NCBI GenBank assembly: GCA_003254925.1
Contig: QANZ01041583.1
Span: forward strand, 1-64,000
Origin: Chamaecrista fasciculata
Lineage: Eukaryota; Streptophyta; Magnoliopsida; Fabales; Fabaceae
DNA: 64,000 nucleotides
Reading direction: 5' to 3'
Position 1 is the first letter of the stretch. The number at the start of each line of letters is the position of its first letter. Shown piece by piece: positions 1 through 10,934 of the stretch. The notes under the pieces were generated by a model. That model saw only the letters and a program-made list of their open reading frames with translations. It was not told the origin of the DNA and searched no databases. The position numbers were made by a program, and so were the translations under genes.

Positions 1-825
1 ATGTCCTAAGACATTCAACTATGCCTTAAATTGTGTCACTAAAGCGACTCACGAATTATCCCTAACTCGTGTCCCAATATGGTGTCTTGATCCTGCTCAT
101 GTGTGACCCAGCAGGCCTCACGTGAAGTTGACAGCAAGCCATCTCTATGACTCACAAGTCGAGAGCGAACTCTAGCAAGCCATCACGACTACCCAAAAAC
201 ACGTGAGTTTATCGCTTTAACGCCAAAACGACTAAACCTTAGTACCACCTTGTCTTGATCCCTATTGTCACACGATATTTTGGTCATGGATAAGGCACGG
301 GAAAGTCATCCTTAATCCAAACCATAACTTTCTCGATTCCTTGAGTTAGTCCCATTTCCCTGTGTGGCCGCACATTCCTTGGACAGACTCATCGAAGGGC
401 CTAGTCAAATATCTCTCAACTTAATGAGGGACAAAATTTCATCTTGGTCAACCACATTCCTCAGCATGGAAAACAACTAAACCTGTACCTAGCCTGTATG
501 GCTACCCTACTACGGGCAACGTTGGACGAGGCCAAAGTTCAGAATCTAAAACGCCGGAATAGTCAAGACCTCAAGTCTAAGGGCATCGTGACAGGTGTAC
601 AGGAGAGGCTAGTTTATGACTAAACCCATGCAGGACTCTCCGGGTCGGTCCAGCAACTTGTAACCCCTTACATAATTGCACCATGACTCTCGTAAAGCAT
701 CGTATGCATGTATTTCCATACACCGAAGTCATGTTGGTCTTAGTTCATTCACCTTCCCACATGAATAATCGACCAGGAACAGTTTTTAGAATAATTATCA
801 CATAATTAATCAAGGATTGTTATCA
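1..825 (-). repeat. Partial long LTR-like repeat (copy 1), cut by the window edge
   Basis: This stretch matches 52290-53111 almost base for base in the same orientation, with scattered substitutions and small indels. Both copies stop at the same place (a TTATCA end), after which the flanks differ, so this is a true element boundary. Read on the - strand the boundary starts TGATAACAATCC, which fits the TG start of an LTR. The rest of this copy lies outside the window. No coding capacity is seen. The lineage is not assigned. Confidence 0.7.
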
Positions 826-1195
826 TAGGTTCTGTTTTGGTCCCTAAAGTCTCCGGGAAACTTTCCGACGAGATACACGGCGGCCCCGACGACTACGAAA
901 ACTCCTAATCCAAGGTTTTTGGACCTTCTAAGTTCAATGGCGGCCTTTATTTTGCGAACAAATGACCGGAAAATGATTTTCGATGATTGTATAATTTTTC
1001 GGCGGCTTGTCAATCATTTTTTTTGCGAAATGGAGGTCATCATTGAACTCAGAAGATCAAAAAACCTTGGATTAAGAGTTTTCGTAGTTGTCGGAGCCGA
1101 TGTGTATCTCGCCGGAAAGTTCGCCAGAAACTTGAGGATCCAAAACGAAACTTTGGGCAAACTTGAGGGACCAAAATAGGACTTTGGCCCAAAAA
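826..1195. mobile_element. Fold-back element, left end truncated
   Basis: Arms at about 858-940 and 1040-1120 are imperfect inverted copies; both carry the same segment about a 'gagatacac' core and a 'ccaaggttttt' core in opposite orientation. The right side ends with a 'gagggaccaaaatagga' motif also found in the fold-back elements at 34163 and 58417. The left arm is shorter than the right and abuts the LTR end at 825, so the LTR insertion or a deletion removed the left terminus. The short frames inside are translations of the arms, not genes. Confidence 0.6.
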
Positions 1196-1419
1196 AAATT
1201 GAAGTTATGGTATAATTGACACCAACGTTTCACATTGAGTGCATAACTGACACAAAACAAACGTTTGGGGCATAACTGAAATTGACCCCAAACGGGCACG
1301 AGAGGGTCTTTTTATTTAATGAAAAAATGTATAGTCTTTGACATTTTATCTAATGAAGTTATTGTTTTTGAAAAAAAAAATTACACTTAAAACTCCAAAA
1401 AGTAATGTCTAATGTCATA

Positions 1420-1640
1420 AGCCCTAGCTCAACGGTCACAAAAAGACCGATAAAGAGTAATAAAGGCTCTCTCCAATAAGATGGTTAAGTGATGCCAAAA
1501 ATAAAAATTAAAAAAGATGGTAAAGTGAAATAGAGAATCTTGTACCACAAAGAGAATCGTTAGGCAAATGTCTAAGATCTTATAAAGATGGGTGAAAGTA
1601 AATAATGTCCAATCCTATTTTATAATATAATATATATAGG
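1420..1640. repeat. First copy of a ~215-bp unit repeated three times
   Basis: The unit runs from 'agccctagctc', through a 'ggctctctccaataagatgg' segment, to 'aatgtccaatcct' followed by a TA-rich tract. Related copies lie at about 2665-2870 and 3312-3520. This copy has a small internal insertion near 1495. It is interrupted in its TA tract by the fold-back element that follows. Confidence 0.65.
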
Positions 1641-2302
1641 CCAAAATCTAATTATGGTCCCTAATATTTATCCTAAATTCTATTTTGATCCCTAATTGTT
1701 TTTTATTTTAGTCCTTATTTTCTTCCAATAATATTGTTTTGGAACTTATATAGTAAGTTTCATAATTGGTTCCTAACTATTGAATGTGATTATATCTCTC
1801 TCGTTTCAAACCCGAATGCGAAGATAAATTTTTTCTTTGTTCAATTAGAGATATTGACAAACGAGGTCAAATTAAGCCTGAAATCGAGCTCGAAATTAAG
1901 TGTCTCTTGTTTCATGAATTTTGTCATATATCTCTCGTTTTACGTTCAAATGCAACGAAATTGGAGTTAATTACAAGTTACTCTTAACGAGTTCTTTCTC
2001 TATTCATGGCTAGTTGATGAGCCCACTTTCAGGCTCAATTTGAGGCCCGATTTGATCTCATTTGGTGACGGTCCCAATTGGGTAAAGAAAGAGCTCATCA
2101 AATGTAACGTCTAGCTTCGATTTCATCGCATTCAAACTTGAAATGAGATATATATGACGTACTTTACGACATTCAATAGTTAAGGACCAAAATAAATCTT
2201 CTGAAAAATATTAAGGACCAAAATAGAATAAAAAAATATTATGAACCAAAATAAAATTAAGGATAAACATTAGAGACCAAAATAAGGTTTTGATCATATA
2301 TA
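1636..2302. mobile_element. Fold-back element of the 'TTTGGTCC' family
   Basis: The outer ~60 bp at each end are inverted copies, carrying 'ggtccctaatatttatcc'-type sequence at the left and its complement at the right. Inside, both arms carry a degenerate 'tctctcgtttcaa...gaatgcga' segment in opposite orientation. Related elements occur at about 16101, 57282, 61162 and 63155. It sits in the TA tract of the first 215-bp unit. No transposase is present. Confidence 0.55.
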
Positions 2303-2304
2303 TG

Positions 2305-2655
2305 CTTCTTTATTTAACAATTGTATTGAACGTCGTGAGAATCACCTACATGCCACATTCTCAGGATATGATTTTTACACTCATGATTAAGATTGAAAGG
2401 GCAAAGAGGATTTTGTAGAACATTTATAGAGTGAAGTATGGAGAAGGTTTTAAGACCATTCTTGAGAGTAGGCCATACAAAAAAATTGTCTTTAGGCAAA
2501 CAAGAAATCGTCCAAAGCCAAGAGTGATTTTTATCTTGGGAATGTTTGGGAGAAAGATTATTAGAGATAGCAGCCCAGTAATAAGCAGAGTTAATTGAAA
2601 AGAGACCATTAGAAGATAAGCTCCAAATATGTCTATCCTGAAAGTTATTGTCCAA
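2305..2655 (-). pseudogene. LINE reverse transcriptase zinc-binding (zf-RVT) fragment
   Basis: The - strand encodes about 113 residues ending the way plant L1-type LINE polyproteins do. There is a W-S-S-G-FS-x-SAY motif, then W followed by a P-K-x-FxW segment, then a C-P-F...H-E...H-I-L region. The order matches the RT-associated zinc-binding domain, but the usual cysteine pattern is eroded and no RT core is attached. I call it a short LINE remnant between copies 1 and 2 of the 215-bp repeat unit. Confidence 0.6.
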
Positions 2656-2664
2656 GCAAAGAGG

Positions 2665-2842
2665 GGTAGCTCTAATTTCGGCTAGGTTCTACGATCACAA
2701 AAGGACAATAAAGATTAAAGGCTCTCTCCAATAAGATGGTAAAGTGAAATAGGGATTCCTTGTACGACAAAGAGAATTAGTTAGGCAAATGTCAAAGATA
2801 TGATAAAGATTAAAGTGATAGTAAATAATGTCCAATCCTAGT

Positions 2843-2873
<31 letters not shown>

Positions 2874-2935
2874 CTATCTTTATTTAACAATTGTATTGAA
2901 CTTCAGGGTGACCTACATGACATATATTTAGGTTT
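2665..2935. repeat. Second copy of the ~215-bp unit with a (TA)n tract
   Basis: Same order as the first copy: 'gtagctctaattt', 'ggctctctccaataagatgg', 'aatgtccaatcc', then a (TA)n microsatellite at about 2848-2870 and a 'ctttatttaacaattgtattgaac' tail. The tail also appears at 2308, directly after the fold-back element inserted in copy 1. Confidence 0.7.
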
Positions 2936-3300
2936 GAATAAAAATTTAAGGTCAAAGTACAATTTTGGTTTTATAAAAATTTTTTAGGTTTTAATTTGGT
3001 GAAATAACTTTTTTCTTTGTACTGTTAGTCAGTTAGTCTCATATTTTTTTTTGCTCAAATTGGATATTTAATTTGGTTCTTTATCATTTTTGGGTTCATA
3101 TCTTTTGATTAGGTTGTAGAATCGGTCTCATATATCTTTGCAAAAAGTTTTACTGTTAGTCTCACCTGACCCAAAGATATGAGACTAATTCTGCAGTTGA
3201 CCCAAATATATGAAACCAATTTTATATGACTTAAAGACATAAGACCAAATCTACAATTTAAATAACAAGATATGAGACCAAAAATACAAACAATAAATCA
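2936..3300. mobile_element. Fold-back element of the 'GACCAAAAGTA' family
   Basis: Repeated 'ggtctcatatctttt' phrases occur in one orientation on the left and in the complementary orientation on the right ('gatatgagacc'). The same family recurs at about 3559-3832, 24713-24953 and 54663-55015. The right end is poorly defined where it meets the third 215-bp unit. No open frame of interest. Confidence 0.5.
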
Positions 3301-3305
3301 CACGC

Positions 3306-3484
3306 AAAGAGAGGTAGCTCTAATTTGAGCTAGGCTCTACGATCGCAAAAGGCAATAAAGATTAAAGGCTCTCTCCGATAAGATGGTAAAGTGAAATAGA
3401 GATTCCTTGTACGACAAAGAGATTTAGTTAGGCAAACGTCAAAGATATGATAAAGATTTAAGTGATAGTAACTAATGTCCAATC

Positions 3485-3525
<41 letters not shown>

Positions 3526-3540
3526 TTTGAACTTCAGGGT
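3306..3540. repeat. Third copy of the ~215-bp unit with a (TA)n tract
   Basis: It is closer to copy 2 than to copy 1, differing by scattered substitutions. It ends in a (TA)n microsatellite at about 3491-3523 and the 'gaacttcagggtgacctacat' tail. Confidence 0.7.
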
Positions 3541-3558
3541 GACCTACATATATGTTTA

Positions 3559-3832
3559 GGTTGGGATAAAAATTTAGGGTCAAAGTATATTTTTGATCTC
3601 ATAACTTTTATTTAGATCTCAATTTGCTCTCATAACATTTTTTGTTGCACTGTTAGTCTCATATTTTTTGCTCAGATTGCAGATTTAATACCGTATCACT
3701 TTTGGTCTTATATCTTTTGGTCAAATTGCAGAATCAATCCAAGAGTGCAACAAAAAAATTATAAGACCAAATTGAGACCTGGACAAAATTTATAAGACCA
3801 AAAGTATACTTTGGCCAAAATTTGGAATAAAC
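3559..3832. mobile_element. Fold-back element, 'GACCAAAAGTA' family
   Basis: The left arm begins 'gggtcaaagtatatttttgatc' and the right arm ends with the complement ('ccaaaagtatactttggcc'). The centre carries 'ggtcttatatcttttggtcaaattgcag'. It follows the third 215-bp unit just as the 2936 element follows the second, so element plus unit may have been duplicated together. Confidence 0.55.
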
Positions 3833-4084
3833 TATGATGTTCACATTATCTCACTAATTTAAGCTATATGCCTATATCTTAACACTTGAAGCACTTACCA
3901 CATGACTAATAACCATAGTGCAAAAAATCGGACCGGCCATTGACTCGGTGGAAGGCTCGGGTCACTGGTTCAATGGTTCAACCGCTGGGTCATTGGTTCA
4001 ACTGGTTGAGCCGGTTTACTTAAAAAATACATTTTCAAATATATATATTGATCAAGTACACATTAATATCTTACAATAATTTAA

Positions 4085-4290
4085 ATATAAAGTAAAAATT
4101 AAACATTTTGGTACCATTTGGAGCTATTTTGCAATTTTAATCATAACAAATTTTGTAAAAATTACATATTGACCCCAAAATTTTTCTAAAGTTTTCATTT
4201 TTGTCCCTAAATAATATGTATCCAGAGACCAATTTGTAATTTTTTGAAAATTTTTTGGAGTCAATATGTAATTTTTACAAATTTTGTCGG
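4085..4290. mobile_element. Partial copy of the MITE core seen at 46800-47235
   Basis: The segment runs 'cattttggtaccatttggagc', 'aattacatattgaccccaaa', 'ataatatgtatc', then the complementary arm. This matches the central hairpin of the complete element at 46800-47235. The outer TIRs are missing, and it is flanked by a 'ggttcaaccggtt'-rich tract on both sides (3930-4020 and 4290-4430). Confidence 0.5.
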
Positions 4291-4563
4291 GTCAACTCGG
4301 TTCACTGTTCAACTGTCGGTTGAACCAGTGACTGGTCAGGTCAAATGTGTAACGATATTTTGCTTATTCTGGACCGGTCTGATGTTTGGTTCACCGATTG
4401 AACCGCCCGATTCGATCCGGTTTTTTGTATTTTGCTAATAACTCGTCTAATTTGTAAGAAAGTCGTGCATATGAAGGGACACAACAAGCTATGTTTACAC
4501 TGGAAATGGAGCAAGTAACCTCTAATTAATTTGCTTCTTCTTACTTTATTTTTTTTTTTTTAA

Positions 4564-6398
4564 GAAAACTAGCAACCCAGTCCTTGAATTTTACATTCGC
4601 TGGTAGATAGATCCCTGAATTTTTTAAATTGTACAAGCCGGTCACTGAATTTTGCAAACGTTATACTAATAGGTCCCTCTGTCAAAGTGGTGTTAAAAAA
4701 AAGCTTAGGGGGCGGTAACAGACGCTGATGTGGCCTGTTTTGTGCTGACGTGACCGTTAACTGCCACTTCAGCACCCATTATCCTAAAAAAAATGCCATG
4801 TATAAAAATAAATGTCACATCAGCTTTTCCATTAAAAAAAAATTTGACTTGAGCAAATAGGTCCCTGGCCACATTCTTATCTCATTATTCTCAATTTCCC
4901 CTCCTTTTCATCATCTTCATTCATTTTAGTCACAAATCCTCAAAATAAAATTGTAAAGTGTCCCAAAACTCTTTCAAACATTCCAATTTAGTCCTTAATC
5001 CAAGAATCTTTCGGGGACTAAATTGATAAGTAAGGACTAAATTGAAATAAAAAAATATCAAAAACCCTAAACCTAAGCCCTAAAACCCTGAACCATAAAC
5101 CCCTAAACCCTAAAAGAAAGAACCCCTAAAACCATAGCCATCTCTGATCCTAAATTTTTCAGGGACTAAATAGTACAGAAAGGCAAACGTATTTAGATAA
5201 TCCGAGGACTTGTTTGTACAATTATGCATAACAGTGAAGATGATGAACAAATTGAAGAAGATGAACAGTAAAGATGAGGATCTCAAGCAATCTCTTCTAT
5301 CTGCAATTTCATCTCACTCTTCTTCTTCGTCTTCTTCTTACTATTATCGAAATCCCACGAACTCCTTCATTCTTCGTCTCCTTCATTCAATGACCCAACC
5401 CCGCATTGCCGCGAAACACGCCGGAGTGGTCCACCATCGGCGTCATCAACACTGTCTGCTTCAAATTGACACTACCCATACATACAATACTTCACCCCAA
5501 ACAGAAATCATCACTCTTAAATATCATTTTTTAAATCTCAACAAATTCGTTCATGAAATTGTAAAACGAAGAGATGAAATTGCTTGAGACCCTCAACGAA
5601 TTCGTTATTATCAATTGCAGATCGAAGAGATTGCTTGAGACCCTCATCTTCATTGTTCATCTTCTTCAATTTGTTCATCATCTTCATTGTTCTGCATAAT
5701 TTTACAAACAAGTCCTCAGATTATCTAAATATGTTTGCCTTTCTGTACTATTTAGTCCCTGAAAAATTTAGGATCAAAGATGGCTATGGTTTTAGGGGTT
5801 CTTTTTTTTAGGGTTTAGGGTTTTAGGATTTTAGGGTTTAGGGTTTAGGGGTTTATGGTTCAGGGTTTTAGGGCTTAGGTTTAGGGTTTAGGGTTCTAGG
5901 GTTTTTAATATTTTTTATTTCAATTTAGTCCTTGCGTATCAATTTAGTCCTTGAAAGATTCTTGGATTAAGGACTAAATTGGAATGTTTGAAAGAATTTT
6001 GGGATACTTTACAATTTTATTTTGAGGATTTGGAACTAAAATGAATGAAGATGATGTAAAGGAGGGGGAATTGAAAATAATAAGATAAGAATGTGGCGAG
6101 GAACCTATTTGCCCAACCATTTTTTTTTATGGAAAAGTTGATGTGGCATTTATTTTCAGACGTGGCACTTTTTTTTAGGATAACAGGTGCTGACGTGGCA
6201 GTTAACATTCACGTTAGCACATAACGGGTCACATCAGCGTCCGTTACCGCCACCTAAGCTTTTTTGTAACACCACTTTGACAGAGTGACCTATTGGTATA
6301 ACGTTTGCAAAATTCAGGGACCGGCTTGTACAATTTCAAAAATTCAGGGACCTATCTGCCAGTGAATGCAAAATTCAGGGACCGGGTTGTTAGTTTTC
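4564..6398. mobile_element. Large palindromic (fold-back) transposon with ~750-bp arms
   Basis: The left end (gaaaactagcaacccag) and right end (its complement, about 90% matched) start inverted arms that can be followed for more than 700 bp each, to about 5310 and 5615. Both arms carry 'ggtccctgaatttt' repeats, an A-rich stretch, and telomere-like CCCTAAA/TTTAGGG tracts (5070-5125 and 5810-5910). The ~300-bp centre is unlike the arms and more GC-rich. No transposase is present. Long arms fit a non-autonomous Mutator-like or fold-back element. A target duplication could not be read because both flanks are homopolymer T runs. Confidence 0.75.
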
Positions 6399-6400
6399 TC

Positions 6401-6558
6401 TTTTTTTTTTGGAGAAAAGTTTAGGTGAGTTGGGCCCCAAGGGCTCACCAAGGCCAGGGTAGACCTCCAGGCTCAATAAGGCACTTACATCGACAGCGGG
6501 ATTCGAACTCACGACTTTGTGGGTTATGAGTTTACTCCTTACCAATTGGGCCAACCTT
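6401..6558 (-). mobile_element. tRNA-derived SINE
   Basis: On the - strand the element opens with a tRNA-like head: an A box (TGGCCCAATTGG, 6542-6553) and a B box (GTTCGAATCCC, 6498-6507), spaced as in a pol III promoter. A unique body follows, then an A tail (T run at 6401-6410). It is inserted directly against the right end of the palindromic transposon. A clear target duplication was not found. Confidence 0.75.
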
Positions 6559-7056
6559 TATTAGCCTTCTTCTCACCTTAATACAACGTAACTTCTACAT
6601 ATTCCAATATTAAAAAAATATGTTTATCTTATCTTATCCCATGCATCCTCAACAAATATAATCGCCTTCAAACTTCTTCAATAACCATATTCGAGGATTA
6701 GAGAGACTATTGATAATCCTGGGCTCAACTCGACAATTGCCTTTTTATGAAAAGCCCAATACACACATACATCTAATTAATTACAAGTTGATCTTTATTT
6801 CTAATTCCATCTCGATCCTACTTGTAATTTTGCAAGTAGCTAGTATTGCAATGCCCTCATAAGTCATAACTTTCCCTATTCAAACTAACCAAGTATGTTT
6901 CTCACCTTGAGTTATCAATTGCCAAATAAGCTCTTATAAAATATTTTAAAGGAAAAATAAAAATGACTTTCTAAGGCCACTCGATGGAGAAGAAATTTTC
7001 TCATCTTATCTTATATATGTACAATATATTTCTTCTTTTTGTTTACTGAACACTGT

Positions 7057-7757
7057 GGCTCCGTTTGGTACGGTTGAATTCCCTCAAGCATTGTAAAATG
7101 ACACGGACTTCCAAAAATACAACTGTTTGGTATTGTTTGTGATGCAATGTAAAGTTCATTACATTGTAATTCAACAGTGAAAAATAAATTACATCAGGGA
7201 GCCTCAGTATTTCAGTTTTACCGAGGGAATGTGACTGAAATTTTGATTTTGTCCCTCTCATTTGCTACCACTTCACTTCTCTTTCGTTCTCTCTTCTCGC
7301 ATCTCAGACACCGCCGACGGTCATCGCTGGTAACAGCAACGACAGTGTTCGTCCGATAGCCGGCGGAGATGCTCGACGATTTGAATCATGTGTTCTGTTT
7401 CTTCCGATGGTGGAACCGATTATCGGATTGTCACTACTTATTTGAACAATGTTTGTTCTGTTACTTCCGACGGTCGAGCTTGGTGCTCCAGCAGCTGATG
7501 TCCGACGTTGGTGCTTCCTGCGAGAGAGATCCGATGAAAATGGTGCAGGATGAGAGGGTTTTAGTTTCGGTACAAGAGTGCAGAGATAGTGGGCATTTTA
7601 GTACTTTTACATATTTTTGTGCTTCACTTTCCTTCATATTTTTTTTTTCAAACCAAACATATTCGTTCATTGATGGCATTACTTTCCCTTCGCTCATTTC
7701 CCTTACCACCGTAAAGCAATTTACATTACGTGGTTGCTGTTAATACCAAACGGAGCC
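7057..7757. mobile_element. MITE-like element with 14-bp perfect TIRs
   Basis: The ends are perfect inverted repeats (ggctccgtttggta / taccaaacggagcc), with weaker complementarity further in. The ~700-bp interior has short open frames on both strands but no recognised protein. The termini resemble GGCTCCGTTTGG-type plant elements. No duplicated target site is visible, so the superfamily is unassigned. Confidence 0.6.
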
Positions 7758-9850
7758 TATATATTTGTTATTTGTTTGAAAACTTTCTTATAGTGGTCAA
7801 AGTATTCTTACTATCGCCTGCCTCATAACAAAATGCATGGGATTGAGATTAATCGCCAATTGTGTGAAAACCAAAACAAAAAATATTTAGAAACAAAGGG
7901 ACATATACATGAGACAATTGTCTTTTTTTTCTTTTTCGTAAAAACCAGGCGATCAATATTATTCAGTCGACAATCAAAAATTAATTCTTCCTAAAGCTTA
8001 GAGATCACTCGAAGTAGGTTTTTTTTTTTTTTTTTTGTATCACTAAAACATTTTCTATACACACGACCTGATTCGAATATATAACATTATAATATTATAT
8101 TTATAAAACTCAACTATATATATATCTACCACCTTTGTTGAAATTTGTTGGTATGGGACTTGAGAGTTGAGACAATTGTTTTGATCAATATATAAGACAA
8201 ATATTGAATATGGATAAGATCATCTTGAAGATTTTAAGAATGTCAAAAAGGAAGGAGTATTTTCCATGCATGTATGAGTCCACTTTATAGAATTCCATAG
8301 GTTCATGAATTGCTGGTGCTATTTAATTTGATTCAAATCAAGAAAAATAAAAACTGCTCTTCTCGTCAATGCAGACAAAATAAAATGGCCAAAAGTCAAA
8401 TTGGTTTGTCCATTTGGCCACACACAAAATCATTAGTATTATTTAAGGATGATTTAGGTAGGCAAGACTCTAAGAGTATGAGAAAATTATTTTTGTTTTG
8501 AATTTTAAATATATACATATAACAATAAATTAATCCATATTTCAGACGTTATGGGTTATTGTACACAGAATATTCAAATTCGAACAAAATTAAAATGGTT
8601 AATTTTTTTAATCAAAATATATATATTTTTTTTTTTGGTAACAAAGGTAATTTAAGGCTTATCATGCGTTATTCATTTGTTGACTTTTTACATGTATATG
8701 TATACATATATAATAGTTTAATTACGAATTGGACACTACTACTCCTTTCAGACTTGGACCACCTAATTAAACTCAACTAAAACTTGAGCAAATAGTAAAA
8801 TGAATCTTCGTACTCAATCAAATAATACTTAAATTCAGAAATAAATCGAGTGAATAAATTTTATGAATAACCATAAAATATAATAGTTTTTATCATCCCT
8901 ATTAATATCCTCTCACCTATTAAAGTGAAACTAATTTAAAAAAGATTTAAGAAAAAGAAAATTGTTTGATCGAGGTGCGTACAATATCGGTCCTTTACTC
9001 ATAAATTCTTCGATCGTTCTTTTATTTTTCTTTCCTTTTTGCACACTCAAACCTTTGAATTGACATAAATGCCATAATTAGTGAACTTAAGTCGAACACC
9101 TAACCATTTTTAAATTACGTCTCCTGTCCCGACATTAAATAAGTTTTTTTTATATTTTTTTTATAATTTTTTTAATAAATATATAATATATGATACAAAT
9201 TTTATACATATTCCATCATAATAGAAAAGAAAATAACACACATGTTTATAAAAATAATCATACAAGAGAGAAAATCTAAATAAAATTTATGATTAAAAAG
9301 CTTTTATAATATTCATATAAAGAGACTATAAGAATTAACGATTATAAATCTTTAAGAGAATCACATCTAAAATAAAGTTATTTGTTGAGGTAAGAGAACT
9401 CAAAATCTTATAAAGTGTCTTGTACTCAGTAACCTTCTTAATATGATCAGACTCATTACATTGCATTCTCCACAAAAGTCGACATCCCTCACACTCTATG
9501 ATGCTTTACTAGGGTTTTGAAATGCTAATCAGCCTCTCCACAAATAGCCCTCTCCAATTTAATCGACCTCTCAATAAAAACACTTTTATAACGAGTATGA
9601 GCTATTATTAGGAGAATCACACCCTAAAAACTAATTAACTATTAATTAAGGTTAGAGCCTAATGTCTTATTAAGGTATCTTACATACAGCAATCTTCTTG
9701 ACGTAGGACTTGTTATATTGTATTCCCCATAAGAGTCGACATCCGCGACAATCAACTATCATCTGTGACATTTTATTGGGATCTCAAAATGTTAATCACT
9801 TCCTCCACATGTAGCTCTCTCTAGTTCAGTCAACCTCTTAATAAAAAACA
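7758..9850. other. AT-rich intergenic stretch, nothing recognised
   Basis: About 2.1 kb of AT-rich sequence with a long T run at 8020-8037. That run is followed by a 'gattcgaat' B-box-like motif and may be a very short SINE remnant. No open frame with family features was found. Confidence 0.4.
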
Positions 9851-9853
9851 TTA

Positions 9854-10137
9854 CTTCCTTCGGTTCTGAATATCTGATGTTTTGGAGAATTTTTTTTGTT
9901 CCAAAATATCTGATGTTTTACAAATTCAAGATAGCATTAATTATTTGTTTACCATTTTATCCCTATTAAATATAGTAGAGTCATAAATAAATAAGCATTT
10001 CCCAAGTATTTTTATTATTTTCAATAGGGATAGTTTAGTCTTTTTATCTCATTTTTTTCTTCATTTTAGGTGAGCCAATCATTTTCTTAATCTGTGTGTA
10101 TTTACCTTAAATATCAAATATATAGAATCGGAGGAAA
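9854..10137. mobile_element. Stowaway-type MITE (diverged ends)
   Basis: The left end cttccttcggttctgaatatc and right end gaatcggaggaa are degenerate versions of the CTCCCTCCG terminus. The interior ('ccaaaatatctgatgtttta', 'aatagggatagtttagtc') is shared with the elements at 23378 and 60897. TA flanks the left end, as expected of Tc1/mariner-derived MITEs. Confidence 0.75.
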
Positions 10138-10290
10138 TATAATAACAAGTACTATTATGAGAACTATGTACACTCCAAAAATTATCTAATCGAAAATTTT
10201 ATAAAATATTTTACACTCAATAATCTCTTTGATATGAGACGTGCTTAAGGAACTTACCTAATATTTTTTAAAAGCATGTGCTATTTTATC

Positions 10291-10470
10291 GGGTTTTGCT
10301 GCAAAAAGTACTATAACTTAAGCTATAGGAAATTTGTGTCTAATTTTGTTACATTTTTCAAGGTAGTTAATTAAAATTAAATCAAAAGTAAAAGAAAAAA
10401 GAAAAAGGAGGAGAGAGAGTGAAAAAAAAATACCATAGCTTAAGCTATGGTATTTTTTATAGCAAAACCC
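10291..10470. mobile_element. Small 180-bp MITE with TIRs
   Basis: The left end reads gggttttgctgcaaaaagta and the right end is its near-complement (tattttttatagcaaaaccc). An 'agcttaagctat' palindrome lies beside the right arm and a matching half beside the left. A 4-bp TATC is present on both sides. Non-coding. Confidence 0.6.
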
Positions 10471-10660
10471 TATCTTAATTTATTAATTTCTTCATTGCCG
10501 TACGTCGGTGTAGTCATGAAAAGTATGGATTATACGTACTTACAATAAAAGTCAATATATATGATGCTTGCAAAATGGACTGATATATGAAAAATTAAAA
10601 ACTAGTGAATACAATTGACTTGTATTGGATACAAGTCATCATTACGTTGTGAGAGGATTG

Positions 10661-10662
10661 GC

Positions 10663-10701
<39 letters not shown>
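10661..10701. repeat. (TA)n microsatellite
   Basis: About 20 uninterrupted TA dinucleotides, followed by a G-rich 'ggggtggggggtgg' patch. Confidence 0.9.
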
Positions 10702-10706
<5 letters not shown>

Positions 10707-10934
10707 GGGGTGGGGGGTGGTTTAATACTCCTTTTAATTTGTTTAGTTTTTACAAGTTGATATAATTATGTATACAATTAGCTAAAATTGAAAAAAATTT
10801 AATTAATTATATTTATATATCAAAAGGAAAGCTATGCATCTAGAAAAAGTTTGAAATTTAAAGTTCAATCTTAATATTTTTATAAGGCAAATTTCTGTTT
10901 AACTAATAAGGCAAATTTCTGTTTAACTAAGAGT

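Noticed and set aside
5040..5125. Possible interstitial telomere
   Set aside because: The CCCTAAA units are irregular and mirrored at 5800-5910 as part of the palindrome arms, so they belong to the element rather than to an old chromosome end.
5210..5811. Two consecutive open frames inside the large palindrome
   Set aside because: Most of their length reads through the arms and Ser-rich (tct)n tracts. No domain or start context supports a gene; the core is instead flagged as possible captured sequence.
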